A DNA stretch of 64,000 nt from Loktanella atrilutea (GTDB lineage Bacteria > Pseudomonadota > Alphaproteobacteria > Rhodobacterales > Rhodobacteraceae): contig NZ_FQUE01000001.1 of the NCBI RefSeq assembly GCF_900128995.1, positions 992,001 to 1,056,000 of the forward strand. Reading direction: 5' to 3'. Under the pieces are notes generated by a model, which did not search any database, was not told where the DNA came from, and saw only the letters and a list, made by a program, of their open reading frames with translations. The position numbers and the translations under genes are program-made. Shown here piece by piece: positions 1 to 8,348 of the stretch (position 1 is the stretch's first letter; each line of letters starts with the position of its first letter).

Positions 1-528
1 ACGCGCCGCCGGCAGACGCGGGGGCAAAGCTTCGTCTACCTGATGATCAACCAGCCGCTGATGGTGCCGGAAATCGTGACCGCCGTGGCGCTGCTGATCT
101 TTTTCTCGTCGATCAAGGTCGCCACCGGCTATCAGGGCCTCGGCTACCTGATCCTCGCCCACGCCGCCTTCTGCATTCCCTTCGCCTACCTGCCGATCCG
201 CGCCCGGCTGGAAGGCATGGACCTGAGCCTCGAGACCGCGAGCGCAGACCTTTACGCGACCCGCTGGCAGACGTTCCGCCATGTCACCCTGCCGCTGGTG
301 ATGCCGGGCGCCATCGCGGGGCTGATGCTGGCTTTCGTAACCTCACTCGACGATGTGGTGATCACGCTCTTCGTGAAATCCGCCGGGCAGGATACGCTGC
401 CCACCTACATGCTGGCGCAGATCAGGCGGTCGGTCAGCGCAGAGGTCAACGCGATCTCGACCCTGCTGCTGCTGCTGACGGTGGTCCTGCTGACCGCCTT
501 CTTCCTGCTGACGCGCAAGCGCACCTGA
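1..528 (+). CDS. ABC transporter permease, PotC-like (5' end cut by window)
   Basis: This is the inner-membrane permease of a polyamine-type (spermidine/putrescine) ABC importer. The reading frame is open from base 1, so the N-terminus lies outside the window. About 175 residues are visible. They contain several hydrophobic membrane segments and a cytoplasmic coupling loop (LETASADLYATRW...TLPLVMPGAIAG) in the position of the permease EAA loop, followed by a final helix and a short basic tail. The cognate binding protein starts 22 bp downstream, which supports a Pot-type operon reading permease then binding protein. The family is clear; the true substrate (putrescine, spermidine or another cationic or amino compound) cannot be read from the sequence. 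Confidence 0.88.
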   Translation, partial: TRRRQTRGQSFVYLMINQPLMVPEIVTAVALLIFFSSIKVATGYQGLGYLILAHAAFCIPFAYLPIRARLEGMDLSLETASADLYATRWQTFRHVTLPLVMPGAIAGLMLAFVTSLDDVVITLFVKSAGQDTLPTYMLAQIRRSVSAEVNAISTLLLLLTVVLLTAFFLLTRKRT

Positions 529-550
529 ACCACCAACAAGGAGAGAGAAA

Positions 551-1567
551 ATGAAAACATTGCTATCCACCGTCGCGATCCTCTGCGCCGGCGCCCTGCA
601 GGCGCAGGAACTGCAGCTTTACAACTGGGGCGACTACACCAGCCCCGAACTGCTGACGAAGTTCGAGGAGGAGACCGGCATCAAGGTCACCGTCACCGAC
701 TACGACAGCAACGATACCGCGCTCGCCAAGGTCGAGGCGGGCGGCCATGGTTTCGACCTCGTCGTGCCTTCGGCGAACTACATCCCGATATGGCGCGAGA
801 AGGGCCTGATCCAGGAACTCGACCTGTCGAAGCTGTCGAACCACGGCAACATCGCGCCACAGTGGGTCGACGTCGCCTTCGATCCGGGCCGCAAGTTCTC
901 GATCCCGTGGCAGATCGGCGCGACGGGCATCGCCGTGAACAGCGACGCCTACGACGGCGACATCAACACCAGCGCGATCTTCCTCGACACGCCGGAAGAG
1001 CTTGTCGGCAAGGTCAATGTCACGCCAGAGATGAACGACATCATGTCGCTGGCGCTGTGGTACGTCGGCGGCGAGCCCTGCACCGAGGACACCGAGAAGC
1101 TGAAGGCCGCCCGCGACGCGCTGATCAAGGCCAAGCCGAACTGGCAGTCGATGGACTACGGCATGTCAGAGAAGCTCGCGGCAAACGATGTGATGTCCTC
1201 GGTCTACTGGAACGGCGCCGTGTTCCGGGCGTCCCTGCAGAACGACAAGGTCAAGTTCGGCTATCCGCAGGAAGGCTTCCCGCTGTTCATGGACTCGGTC
1301 GCCCTGCTGTCTGATGCACAGAACGTGGAAGAGGCCTATCAGTTCATGAACTTCATCATGCTGCCCGAGAATGCCGCCCTGATCTCCGAATTCGCGCGCT
1401 ATGCCAACGGCATTGCCGGGTCGGAGGAATTCATGGACGAGGAGATGAAGACCTCTCCGATGGTGAACATCCCGCCCGAACTGGCCGAGGCCGGTGAATT
1501 CCTGCCCACCTGCTCTGCCAAATCGCTGGAATACTATACGGCGATCTGGACCGAGCTCCAGAAATAA
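551..1567 (+). CDS. Polyamine-type ABC transporter periplasmic binding protein (PotD/PotF-like)
   Basis: This 338-residue extracellular solute-binding protein delivers its ligand to the permease encoded just upstream. It begins with a short signal peptide (MKTLLSTVAILCAGALQAQ), and the mature protein opens with ELQLYNWGDYTSPELL, the typical PotD-family first strand. Other family features are GFDLVVPSANYIP and a Trp-rich ligand region. A good ribosome site (AAGGAGAG) precedes the ATG. The length is normal for the family. It is the last gene of its unit and is followed by a GC hairpin. Ligand specificity is inferred from family only. Confidence 0.9.
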   Translation: MKTLLSTVAILCAGALQAQELQLYNWGDYTSPELLTKFEEETGIKVTVTDYDSNDTALAKVEAGGHGFDLVVPSANYIPIWREKGLIQELDLSKLSNHGNIAPQWVDVAFDPGRKFSIPWQIGATGIAVNSDAYDGDINTSAIFLDTPEELVGKVNVTPEMNDIMSLALWYVGGEPCTEDTEKLKAARDALIKAKPNWQSMDYGMSEKLAANDVMSSVYWNGAVFRASLQNDKVKFGYPQEGFPLFMDSVALLSDAQNVEEAYQFMNFIMLPENAALISEFARYANGIAGSEEFMDEEMKTSPMVNIPPELAEAGEFLPTCSAKSLEYYTAIWTELQK

Positions 1568-1868
1568 GACGCCCCGGGCGCGCCGTCCGAGGCGCGCCCG
1601 GATATGCTGTCCGGGCTTTTGTGCGGATCATTGATTGCGGTCCTGCTGTGCGGCCCTCTTCGCATCGCCGACATGTAGATCACAATCCCGATGATCGCCG
1701 CGAGGAAGATCGCGCTGGTCAAGATCGTACCGAGGCCGATGCCCCCGGAGTCCGCGGGTTGCGACAGCAGGTCGCCAAAGGATGCACCAAGGGGGCGGGT
1801 GAAGATGTAGGCGATCCAGAACGCCCAGATGCCGTCCCAGTGTGATCGAGGTGATGATCAGGACGAAG
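1534..1868 (-). pseudogene. Truncated COG4705-type membrane protein
   Basis: Reading the minus strand leftward from about 1843 gives WDGIWAFWIAYIFTRPLGAS, then a QPADSGGIGLGT segment and a final hydrophobic helix. I recognise this as the C-terminal end of the COG4705-type uncharacterised membrane protein family (FWIAYILTRPLGAS...GGLGLGT). The upstream bases to 1868 read FVLIITSITLG in a different frame, so a one-base frameshift appears near 1839. Everything N-terminal is missing because the IS remnant begins at 1869. The frame runs on to a stop at 1534, overlapping the pot binding-protein gene, so the original C-terminus was probably also lost. No function is expected. Confidence 0.55.
1574..1601 (+). 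terminator. GC-rich stem-loop after the pot operon
   Basis: A perfect 11-bp stem (CCGGGCGCGCC / GGCGCGCCCGG) with a 6-nt loop lies 6 bp after the stop codon of the binding-protein gene. There is no immediate U-tract, although a short T run follows about 15 bp later. It is probably the operon's transcript end or an mRNA-stabilising hairpin. Confidence 0.55.
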
Positions 1869-2151
1869 TGGACTTGCCCGGAAAGTGTGGAGAGCGCTTA
1901 GCTCACTTCCGGGGCCTTTCACTCGAACGCGACGGGGCTTTGGAAGCCGGGCGACGAATGCCGCCTGACGGCGTTATAGAACCCGTCGATGTATCTGGCG
2001 ATGGCGTTTGCGGCCTGCTGGCGGGATTGCCAGACGACGGGCCAGATCAGCTCGGACTTGATGGTCTTGAAGAACGTTTCCACCATCGCGTTGTCGTAGC
2101 AGTTCCCGCGCCCGTTCATCCATTGCCGGAAGGCGATTGCATGCAATCGCC
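1869..2151 (-). mobile_element. IS3-family insertion sequence remnant
   Basis: The left boundary TGGACTTGCCCGGAAAGTG starts with the TG and G-rich pattern of IS3-family terminal repeats. Inside is the 3' part of an OrfB transposase reading leftward. The element is cut off at its other side near a perfect 20-bp palindrome at 2132-2151, and no second terminal repeat or OrfA is present. It interrupts the COG4705-type pseudogene. This is an immobile scar. Confidence 0.7.
1919..2146 (-). pseudogene. IS3-family transposase OrfB, C-terminal fragment
   Basis: About 75 residues of the integrase catalytic core of an IS3 OrfB survive. GRGNCYDNAMVETFFKTIKSEL carries the last acidic residue of the DDE triad (the E of MVETFF). 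It is followed by RYIDGFYNAVRRHSS and SPVAFE, the usual C-terminal signature. The first two catalytic aspartates and OrfA are absent; full-length OrfB is normally near 280 residues. The first residues (MHAIAF) derive from the palindromic junction, not from transposase. Not functional. Confidence 0.8.
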
Positions 2152-2500
2152 GAGAGGGAGATCAGTTGTTCTCTTTATCTGTCCAGGCCCCGTTTGACAT
2201 CACGCTAGGCTAAGGGCGGAAACTGCGTTTGTCATCAGGGACTTCGCGCAAGTCTCCTAAGACATACCAACGACCACGCCGCCCGTGTCGCGTCTCCATC
2301 TGCATCGAAACAAGCCGAAACCAGCGAAACGCATGCGCAACGCTATCCCGTCAGTTCACTGAAAAATATGGGGATTTTGAATCCGTCTCGCCGAGAGCGA
2401 AGGGCGGGTGGAAAGAGACGGAGAGCGCTCGGAGACCGATCTCGCGCAGGCGGCCAGTCTTCGAAGGGCGGATGGTCCCTGCAAACCCCTTTGGCACATA
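2152..2500. other. Non-coding stretch between IS scar and tRNA terminator
   Basis: About 350 bp with no recognisable gene. The small open frames here translate to Arg/Pro/Ser-rich sequence with no family resemblance. Local composition is somewhat less GC-rich near 2330-2375. I see no second IS end and no copy of the tRNA 3' end that would mark an attachment site. Confidence 0.5.
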
Positions 2501-2524
2501 AAGAAAAAGGCCCCGCGAGGGACC
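2501..2524 (-). terminator. Intrinsic terminator of tRNA-Ser
   Basis: On the minus strand a six-pair stem (GGTCCC / GGGGCC) with a four-base loop is followed by TTTTTCTT. It lies 25 bp past the tRNA 3' end, as expected for a monocistronic tRNA terminator. Confidence 0.8.
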
Positions 2525-2549
2525 TGTTTTCGGGTTTGCAATGTGCAAG

Positions 2550-2639
2550 TGGCGGACAGACAGGGATTCGAACCCTGGAGACGGTTCCCCGCCTACACAC
2601 TTTCCAGGCGTGCGCCTTCGACCACTCGGCCACCTGTCC
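2550..2639 (-). tRNA. tRNA-Ser(GGA)
   Basis: The minus strand reads GGACAGGTGGCCGAGTGGTC, the usual start of a class II tRNA-Ser. The anticodon arm is CACGC-CTGGAAA-GTGTG, giving anticodon GGA, which reads UCC/UCU serine codons. A long variable arm follows (GGCGGGGAACCGTCTCC), then the T arm GGTTCGAATCC. The acceptor stem closes with a G-U pair at position 7-66, the discriminator is G, and the 3' CCA is encoded (2550-2552). An intrinsic terminator follows. Confidence 0.95.
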
Positions 2640-2766
2640 GTTGACGGGGTCTTTAGCCAAGGGTCCGGCGGGGTGCAAGGGGCGAACGCGAAAATCCTCT
2701 GACCGGCATTGAAACCCGGTCGCGGCCTGCGCATAAACGACGGGTCGCGCAAAGCCATCCGGTGCC

Positions 2767-3891
2767 ATGAAACACACGCCCCTGCCAGAGGATACCACCG
2801 ACCGCCGGTTCGAACTGGCCCGCGTACAGACCGCCGCGCTGGTCATCATCGCCTTTGCCGTGGTGCTCTTCCTGCTGGTGCAGGCGCGGTTCATCCTGAT
2901 CTCGCTCGCGGTCGCCATCATCCTCTTCTCGCTGACCGCCGACATCATCAGCTTCATCGCGCGCCAGCGCATCGGGCCGGTGCGGATCCCGAACTGGATC
3001 GCCAGCATCGTGGCGCTTCTCTTGATCGGTGCGGCGCTGCTCAGCGTGACCTCGATCATCGCGGCGCAGGTGAACACGATCCTGCAGATCACGCTGGCCT
3101 ACGCCGAACGGGCACCGGACGCCATCGCCGCCCTCTTCGCCTGGGCGGGGGCGGACACGCAGGCTGCCGTGCTCAATTCCATGCGGACGATCGAACTGTC
3201 GGGCTACCTGCGCGGGGCCGCGGGCGGTGCGACCAGCCTGACGCAGGGCACGGTGCTGGTGATCCTCTTCGTGGGCTTCCTCTTTGCCGAGCGGGTCTGG
3301 TTCCAGACCAAGCTGCTGAACTTCACCGGCAGCCCGGCGCAGGCGGTGCGGGTCGGGCGGATCATCTCCTCGATCATTCACCGTGTGAACTATTACCTGC
3401 TGGTGAAGACCGGTATCAGCCTCGTCACCGGTGCGATGACATGGGGGCTGGCACGGGCCTTCGGGATGGAGGTCGCGATGCCACTGGGTGTCATTACCTT
3501 CGTGCTGAACTTCATCCCCAACGTGGGGTCGATCGTGGCGACCGGGCTGGTGGCGCTGGCCGCCTACGTGCAGTTCGGCGACCCCTGGCTGACCGGCGTG
3601 ATCTTTGCCATCGCGGGGGGGATCCAGTTTGTGAACGGGTCGATCATCGACCCGATGCTGATGGGACGCGCCCTGCGGTTGTCGTCCTTCGGCATCCTGC
3701 TGAGCCTCGCGTTCTGGGGCGCGGTCTGGGGTGTGCCGGGGATGTTCCTGTCGGTGCCGATCATGGTGATGCTGCTGGTGGTCTGCAGCCATGTGCAGGC
3801 CCTGCGCCCCATCGCGATCTTGCTGTCGCGCGAGGGGTTGCCGGAAAGCGAAGGCCTGCTCGACCGGGATACCGCGCGCGACCTGCGGTAG
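2767..3891 (+). CDS. AI-2E family transporter (PerM/TqsA-like)
   Basis: A 374-residue polytopic inner-membrane protein of the AI-2E/PerM family, whose characterised members export autoinducer-2 or other small solutes or act as Na+/H+ antiporters. Hydrophobic segments occur near residues 20-65, 75-105, 155-180 and 215-350. The family-typical stretch GVITFVLNFIPNVGSIVATG sits near residue 240, and GSIIDPMLMGRALRLSS near residue 295 is also characteristic. Length and topology are normal. It stands alone between the tRNA and a convergent gene. The transported substrate is not determinable. Confidence 0.88.
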   Translation: MKHTPLPEDTTDRRFELARVQTAALVIIAFAVVLFLLVQARFILISLAVAIILFSLTADIISFIARQRIGPVRIPNWIASIVALLLIGAALLSVTSIIAAQVNTILQITLAYAERAPDAIAALFAWAGADTQAAVLNSMRTIELSGYLRGAAGGATSLTQGTVLVILFVGFLFAERVWFQTKLLNFTGSPAQAVRVGRIISSIIHRVNYYLLVKTGISLVTGAMTWGLARAFGMEVAMPLGVITFVLNFIPNVGSIVATGLVALAAYVQFGDPWLTGVIFAIAGGIQFVNGSIIDPMLMGRALRLSSFGILLSLAFWGAVWGVPGMFLSVPIMVMLLVVCSHVQALRPIAILLSREGLPESEGLLDRDTARDLR

Positions 3892-3994
3892 AGCGCTTGG
3901 GTCGTCTGCCTGTCGCGATCCCTATGCGTCGCACCCAGAAAGCCCTTCTGAAATCCTGCATTCGGCCTCTGCGCCATGCACGGCGCGGTCGCTA

Positions 3995-4717
3995 TCAGGC
4001 GTCGTCCAGATGCAGGTAGACGCGACGGTTCTGGCGGCCCTTCTTCTCGATCCGTCCGATGTGGATGCGTCCCACCTCCGAGGTCCAGCCGACGTGGGTG
4101 CCGCCGCAGGGCTGCAGGTCGGCGGTCGCATCGCCCTCGCCGATCCGGATCAGCCGGATCTGGCCCTGCCCGCGCGGTGGCTTCACCGTCAGTGTCTTCA
4201 CGAGGCCGGGTTGCGCGTCAAGAACCGCCTCGGTGATCCATTCGGTCAGTACGGGCAGGTCGCGCGCGATCAGGTCGTTCAGCGCCGTTTCCAGCGCCGC
4301 CTTGTCCTGCGGCGCCTGGTCCATGTCGAAATCGAGGCGCCCCTTGTCAACGGCGATCTGGCCGCCGGTGACGGGGCGCGGGATGACCGCCGACAGCAGG
4401 TGCAGCGCCGTATGGACGCGCATCATCCGGTGGCGGCGATCCCAGACAAGGATCTGCCGGACGCGGGTGCCCAGGGGCGGCAGGGCCGAGGGCTCTGCCG
4501 GGACCAGCACGATATCGGTCCCCTGCCCTTTCACGGTGGTCGCGATATCGATGGCACCGCCGTCCCAGACCAGCCGTCCCGCATCGCCCGGCTGCCCGCC
4601 GGAGGTGGGATAGAAGATCGAGGCGTCGAGCACGATGCCGCCCTCGAAGGTGTGCGCCACGACCTGACCCTGCGCCTCGCGCAGGTAGGCGTCGTCGTGA
4701 TAGAGCGCGCGGGTCAC
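3995..4717 (-). CDS. Alanyl-tRNA editing hydrolase (AlaX-type)
   Basis: A free-standing editing domain homologous to the C-terminal editing domain of alanyl-tRNA synthetase. It hydrolyses mischarged Ser- or Gly-tRNA(Ala) in the cytoplasm. The zinc-binding and catalytic motifs are present: HTALH (HxxxH) near residue 100 and CGGTH near residue 205. YPTSGGQPGD near residue 35 is the strand shared with AlaRS and ThrRS. The 240-residue length fits AlaX-M. It starts with GTG overlapping the TGA stop of the upstream mechanosensitive channel gene by 4 bp (GTGA), so the two are translationally coupled and alaX is the last gene of the trgA-trgB-cysK-mscS series. Confidence 0.9.
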   Translation of the reverse strand: MTRALYHDDAYLREAQGQVVAHTFEGGIVLDASIFYPTSGGQPGDAGRLVWDGGAIDIATTVKGQGTDIVLVPAEPSALPPLGTRVRQILVWDRRHRMMRVHTALHLLSAVIPRPVTGGQIAVDKGRLDFDMDQAPQDKAALETALNDLIARDLPVLTEWITEAVLDAQPGLVKTLTVKPPRGQGQIRLIRIGEGDATADLQPCGGTHVGWTSEVGRIHIGRIEKKGRQNRRVYLHLDDA

Positions 4718-7281
4718 TGGGTTTCCGCCTCGGGTGCCGCGTCGCCATCGTGCAGGTCGCCCGCATCCATCATCGCACTGGCCTCCCGCGCCGTATCGGG
4801 ACGGTCGTCGTCGGGGGCCGCCGTGTCGGCGGAGGGCTCAGCCGGAGCAGAGGTGCGCGGCGCGTGCAGCGCCTCGGGATTGCGCAACCAGATGTCCTGC
4901 TGGGCGAAGGGAATCTCGATTCCCGCCTCGGCAAAGCGGCGGTCGATGTCGCGGTTCATCTCGTCGGTGACGATGACCTTCCAGTTCACGTCGCGCAGGA
5001 TCACCCGCAGTTCGAAATCCAGCGAACTGGCCCCGAAGGCCATGAAAAGCGCCTGCGGCCCCGGATCGGCCAGCACCATCGGCTGCGATTCGCCCACCTC
5101 CAACAGGATCCTGCGAACCTGTTCGACGTCGCTGCCATAGGCGACGCCGACGGGAATGATCAGCCGCCCGACGAGGTTGCCGCGCGTCCAGTTCGTCACC
5201 TGCCCGGAAACGAGGTCGGCATTCGGAATGATGACGTCGGTGCGGTCGAAGGTCTCGATCCGGGTGGACCGCACGGAGATGTCGCGCACGAAGCCCACCT
5301 GCCCGTTCACCTCGATCATGTCGCCTTCGCCGATGGGCCGTTCGATCAGAAGGATGATGCCGGACACGAAGTTCTGCACGATGGTCTGCAGGCCGAAACC
5401 GATGCCGACGGACAGGGCACCGGCGACGATGGCGAGGCTCGACAGGTCGATCCCCGCCGTGGTGATCGCCACCAGCGCCGAAACGATGATGCCGATATAG
5501 GCCACGCCCGCGGCCACGGCGTTCTGCCCGCCGAGGTCCATCCGCGTGCGTGGCAGGACCGAGGTCTTGAGCTGACGTTTCACGAACTGGGTCAGCAGGT
5601 AGCCGCCACCGAAGATCAGGACGAAGGTCATGAAATCGGTGGGCGAGATCGTGGTCTCTCCGATCTGGAAACCGGCGCGGAATTGGGCCCAGACTTCCAG
5701 CAAGTCGGTCACGCGGGCACCCCAGACCAGTGCCAGCACTGGCACCGCCAGCAGGAACAGGACGGCGCCGATGACAACGGGCATCAGCGGACCGGTGTCG
5801 GTGCTGTCGGTGGTGGGGGCATAGATGTCGTAAACCAGCCGCTGCAGCACGATGATCACGCCGAAAATCGCCAAAGTCATCACCGCGGGCGCAAAGAGCG
5901 CATCGGACGCCGCGGCGTAGCCCGCGGCCGCAAGAATCGGCGTGACGATGGCCACGATCATGCACAACAGGCCGACGGTGGTACGGACCCGCCCGGAAGA
6001 GATCTCGCGCCCGTCACGTTCCATCGGGGCGTGGCGCAGCAGGTAGCCCAGCCGAAATAGCACGACCGCCAGCAAGACCTGCAATGGAAGGACCATGACA
6101 CCGATGGCGGCGTCGGACGCGCCGGCGCTGTGCATCAGGGCGCTGACCACGATGATCGCCGCCAGCCCGACCCCCAGCGCCACACCGTTGCGGCGGATCT
6201 TGGCGCGGATGTCGGGGGGATAGCCCAAGGGGCCGCCGTGTTCGCCGACGGGAAACAGCTGACCGTTCAGCCAGCGCGCGATGATGATGGTAAAGCCTGC
6301 GCCGAAGATCGCCTGCGACAGCGTATCGCCCGACCGGGCCAGCACGCCGATCTGGCGCAAGGCAAGGATCAAGGCCGACAGGCCCAGCGTCGGCAGCACG
6401 ATCACCCACAGCGACAGAAGGAACGACCAGACCGCGCGACCGCGCGCGTGGCTCCGCTCCACCCGGTCCTGCAACAGCCAGACCCACTGGCGCGACCGCA
6501 GCAACAGGACCAGCGCAGCCACCATGTAAAGGACCGCCAGCGGCAGCGTCCGCAGCAGGGTGCCCGACGACAGGTTGCGGTCCACCCGCGCCATCGCGGC
6601 GGACAAGACACCGCCAAGGGCGTCACGACCGCCTTCCAGCGCCGCCGGCCAGTTCGCCGGGTTGAGGGGCGACGGCCCGCGGGCGGTCAGGCGCGTTGTC
6701 TCGCGCGCGCGCAACTGGCTGTCGACCTCGGAGATCAGGCCGTCGGCGCGGGCATAGGCTTCTTTCGCAAGGATGGCAGGCGCGCGCAGCACGTCAAGCT
6801 GGCGGTTCAGCTCTGCCCGGCGGGCCGCAATCGCGGGCTGTTCTTCACCGCCTTCAGGCACCGGCCCCAGCGCCTCGATCTGGGACTGCACGGTCGCGAT
6901 GCGACCGGCGTTCAGCGACCCCAGCGACTGAAATCGGTCGCGCCAGCCGAACAGTGTCTCTCGCGTGCGAGTCAGGGCCAGCGTCGAGCCGCTGCCGGCC
7001 TGAAGCAGCGTCTCTGCCTGGTCGACGCGGGTCTTCCATTCGTCAAGGTCCGGCACCGCCTGGGACAGTGCCTGCTGCGCGTCCGTCAGTGCTTCGGTGT
7101 CGGCTTCGGCCTCCTTCGGAGAGGCTGTTTCGGCCTCCTCCGACGGCGGGTCCCCCGCCTCCGTCGTCGGTTCCTCGGTCGGGGTCGGCGCACCGATCAG
7201 ACCGTCGAGCGACACCTGCGCCGACGTGCCCTGCGCCACCACAAGCAGCAGCGCGAGCGCTGTCGGAAGCGCCCGGATCAT
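4714..7281 (-). CDS. Large mechanosensitive channel, DUF3772 plus MscS domain
   Basis: An 855-residue inner-membrane protein. It has a signal peptide (MIRALPTALALLLVVAQGTSAQ), an acidic Pro/Glu-rich linker, and a DUF3772-type periplasmic coiled-coil region (residues about 60-210). About ten membrane helices follow, and then an MscS core near residues 600-770 with the pore helix SLAIVAGALSVGIGFGLQTIVQNFVSGIILLIERP and the beta domain GFVRDISVRSTRIETFDRTDVIIPN. The C-terminal tail is acidic. It acts as an emergency valve in osmotic downshock, by family knowledge. An in-frame ATG 48 bp upstream exists, but the chosen ATG overlaps the cysK stop (ATGA) and starts directly at the signal peptide. 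Confidence 0.9.
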   Translation of the reverse strand: MIRALPTALALLLVVAQGTSAQVSLDGLIGAPTPTEEPTTEAGDPPSEEAETASPKEAEADTEALTDAQQALSQAVPDLDEWKTRVDQAETLLQAGSGSTLALTRTRETLFGWRDRFQSLGSLNAGRIATVQSQIEALGPVPEGGEEQPAIAARRAELNRQLDVLRAPAILAKEAYARADGLISEVDSQLRARETTRLTARGPSPLNPANWPAALEGGRDALGGVLSAAMARVDRNLSSGTLLRTLPLAVLYMVAALVLLLRSRQWVWLLQDRVERSHARGRAVWSFLLSLWVIVLPTLGLSALILALRQIGVLARSGDTLSQAIFGAGFTIIIARWLNGQLFPVGEHGGPLGYPPDIRAKIRRNGVALGVGLAAIIVVSALMHSAGASDAAIGVMVLPLQVLLAVVLFRLGYLLRHAPMERDGREISSGRVRTTVGLLCMIVAIVTPILAAAGYAAASDALFAPAVMTLAIFGVIIVLQRLVYDIYAPTTDSTDTGPLMPVVIGAVLFLLAVPVLALVWGARVTDLLEVWAQFRAGFQIGETTISPTDFMTFVLIFGGGYLLTQFVKRQLKTSVLPRTRMDLGGQNAVAAGVAYIGIIVSALVAITTAGIDLSSLAIVAGALSVGIGFGLQTIVQNFVSGIILLIERPIGEGDMIEVNGQVGFVRDISVRSTRIETFDRTDVIIPNADLVSGQVTNWTRGNLVGRLIIPVGVAYGSDVEQVRRILLEVGESQPMVLADPGPQALFMAFGASSLDFELRVILRDVNWKVIVTDEMNRDIDRRFAEAGIEIPFAQQDIWLRNPEALHAPRTSAPAEPSADTAAPDDDRPDTAREASAMMDAGDLHDGDAAPEAETQ

Positions 7282-8312
7282 GCGTCCTCGAAGACGCCGG
7301 GAATCGATTGCGGGCCGGTGGTCAGCCATTCCGGCACCGGCAGCCCCTTGGACCGCAGGAATTCAGGGTTCCAGAGCTTCGACTGGTACCGGCTGCCATA
7401 GTCGCACAGGATGGTGACGATGGTATGCCCCGGCCCCATGTCGCGCGCCATGCGGATCGCGCCCGCGACGTTGATGCCCGACGATCCGCCAAGGCACAGG
7501 CCTTCGTGTTGCAGCAGGTCGAAGACGATCGGCAGCGCCTCGGCGTCCGGGATGTTGTAGTTCATGTCCGGCGTGAAGCCTTCGAGGTTCGCGGTGATCC
7601 GCCCCTGCCCGATGCCTTCGGTGATGCTGTCGCCCTCGGACTTCATCTCTCCGTGTTCGTAGAAATTATAAAGCGCGGCGCCGTCCGGGTCGGCCAGACC
7701 GATCTTGACCCCCTTTGGCTGCAACGCCATCGCCACGCCGGCCAATGTCCCGCCGGAGCCCACGGCGCAGATGAAGCCGTCGACCTTGCCGTCGGTCTGG
7801 TCCCAGATCTCGGGGCCCGTCGTCTCGATATGCGCCTGCCGGTTCGCCGTGTTGTCGAACTGGTTCGCCCAGATCACGCCGCCGGGGGTGGTCTTGGCCA
7901 GTTCCTCGGCCAGACGGCCCGAATAGCGGACGTAGTTGTTGGGGTTCTTGTAGGGCGCAGCGGGTACCTGCACCAATTCGGCGCCGGCCAGCCGCAGCAT
8001 GTCCTTCTTTTCCTCGGACTGGGTTTCCGGGATCACGATGACGGTCTTGAACCCCATCGATGCCCCGACCAGAGCAAGACCGATGCCGGTGTTGCCGGCG
8101 GTGCCCTCGACGATGGTGCCACCGGGCTTCAGCAGGCCCTTCGCCACCGCGTCCTGGATGATGTAGAGGGCGGCGCGGTCCTTGACCGACTGGCCGGGGT
8201 TCAGGAACTCGGCCTTGCCCAGAATCTCGCAGCCGGTCGCCTCGGAGGCGGCGCGCAGGCGGATCAGAGGCGTGTTGCCGACCGCGTCGGCCAGATCGGA
8301 TTTGATGTGCAT
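7278..8312 (-). CDS. cysK: Cysteine synthase (O-acetylserine sulfhydrylase)
   Basis: PLP enzyme that makes cysteine from O-acetylserine and sulfide. The PLP lysine lies in PGQSVKDRA near residue 41. The phosphate-binding loop is GTAGNTG near residue 74 and replaces the more common TSGNTG. VGSGGTLAGV near residue 190 and the C-terminal GGSSGINVAGA are also typical. At 344 residues it is slightly longer than E. coli CysK. It lies directly downstream of trgA-trgB. In R. sphaeroides 2.4.1 cysK is genetically linked to trgAB and contributes to tellurite resistance, so this is the same arrangement. Its stop overlaps the start of the mechanosensitive channel gene. Confidence 0.92.
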   Translation of the reverse strand: MHIKSDLADAVGNTPLIRLRAASEATGCEILGKAEFLNPGQSVKDRAALYIIQDAVAKGLLKPGGTIVEGTAGNTGIGLALVGASMGFKTVIVIPETQSEEKKDMLRLAGAELVQVPAAPYKNPNNYVRYSGRLAEELAKTTPGGVIWANQFDNTANRQAHIETTGPEIWDQTDGKVDGFICAVGSGGTLAGVAMALQPKGVKIGLADPDGAALYNFYEHGEMKSEGDSITEGIGQGRITANLEGFTPDMNYNIPDAEALPIVFDLLQHEGLCLGGSSGINVAGAIRMARDMGPGHTIVTILCDYGSRYQSKLWNPEFLRSKGLPVPEWLTTGPQSIPGVFEDA

Positions 8313-8348
8313 GACAGGGGCCCTTCGGATGCGCGTGTTGCAATCTGT

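Noticed and set aside
2550-2639. tRNA-Ser as attachment site of a genomic island
   Set aside because: I looked for a second copy of the tRNA 3' end and for an integrase in the flanks and saw neither; only the IS3 remnant is nearby.
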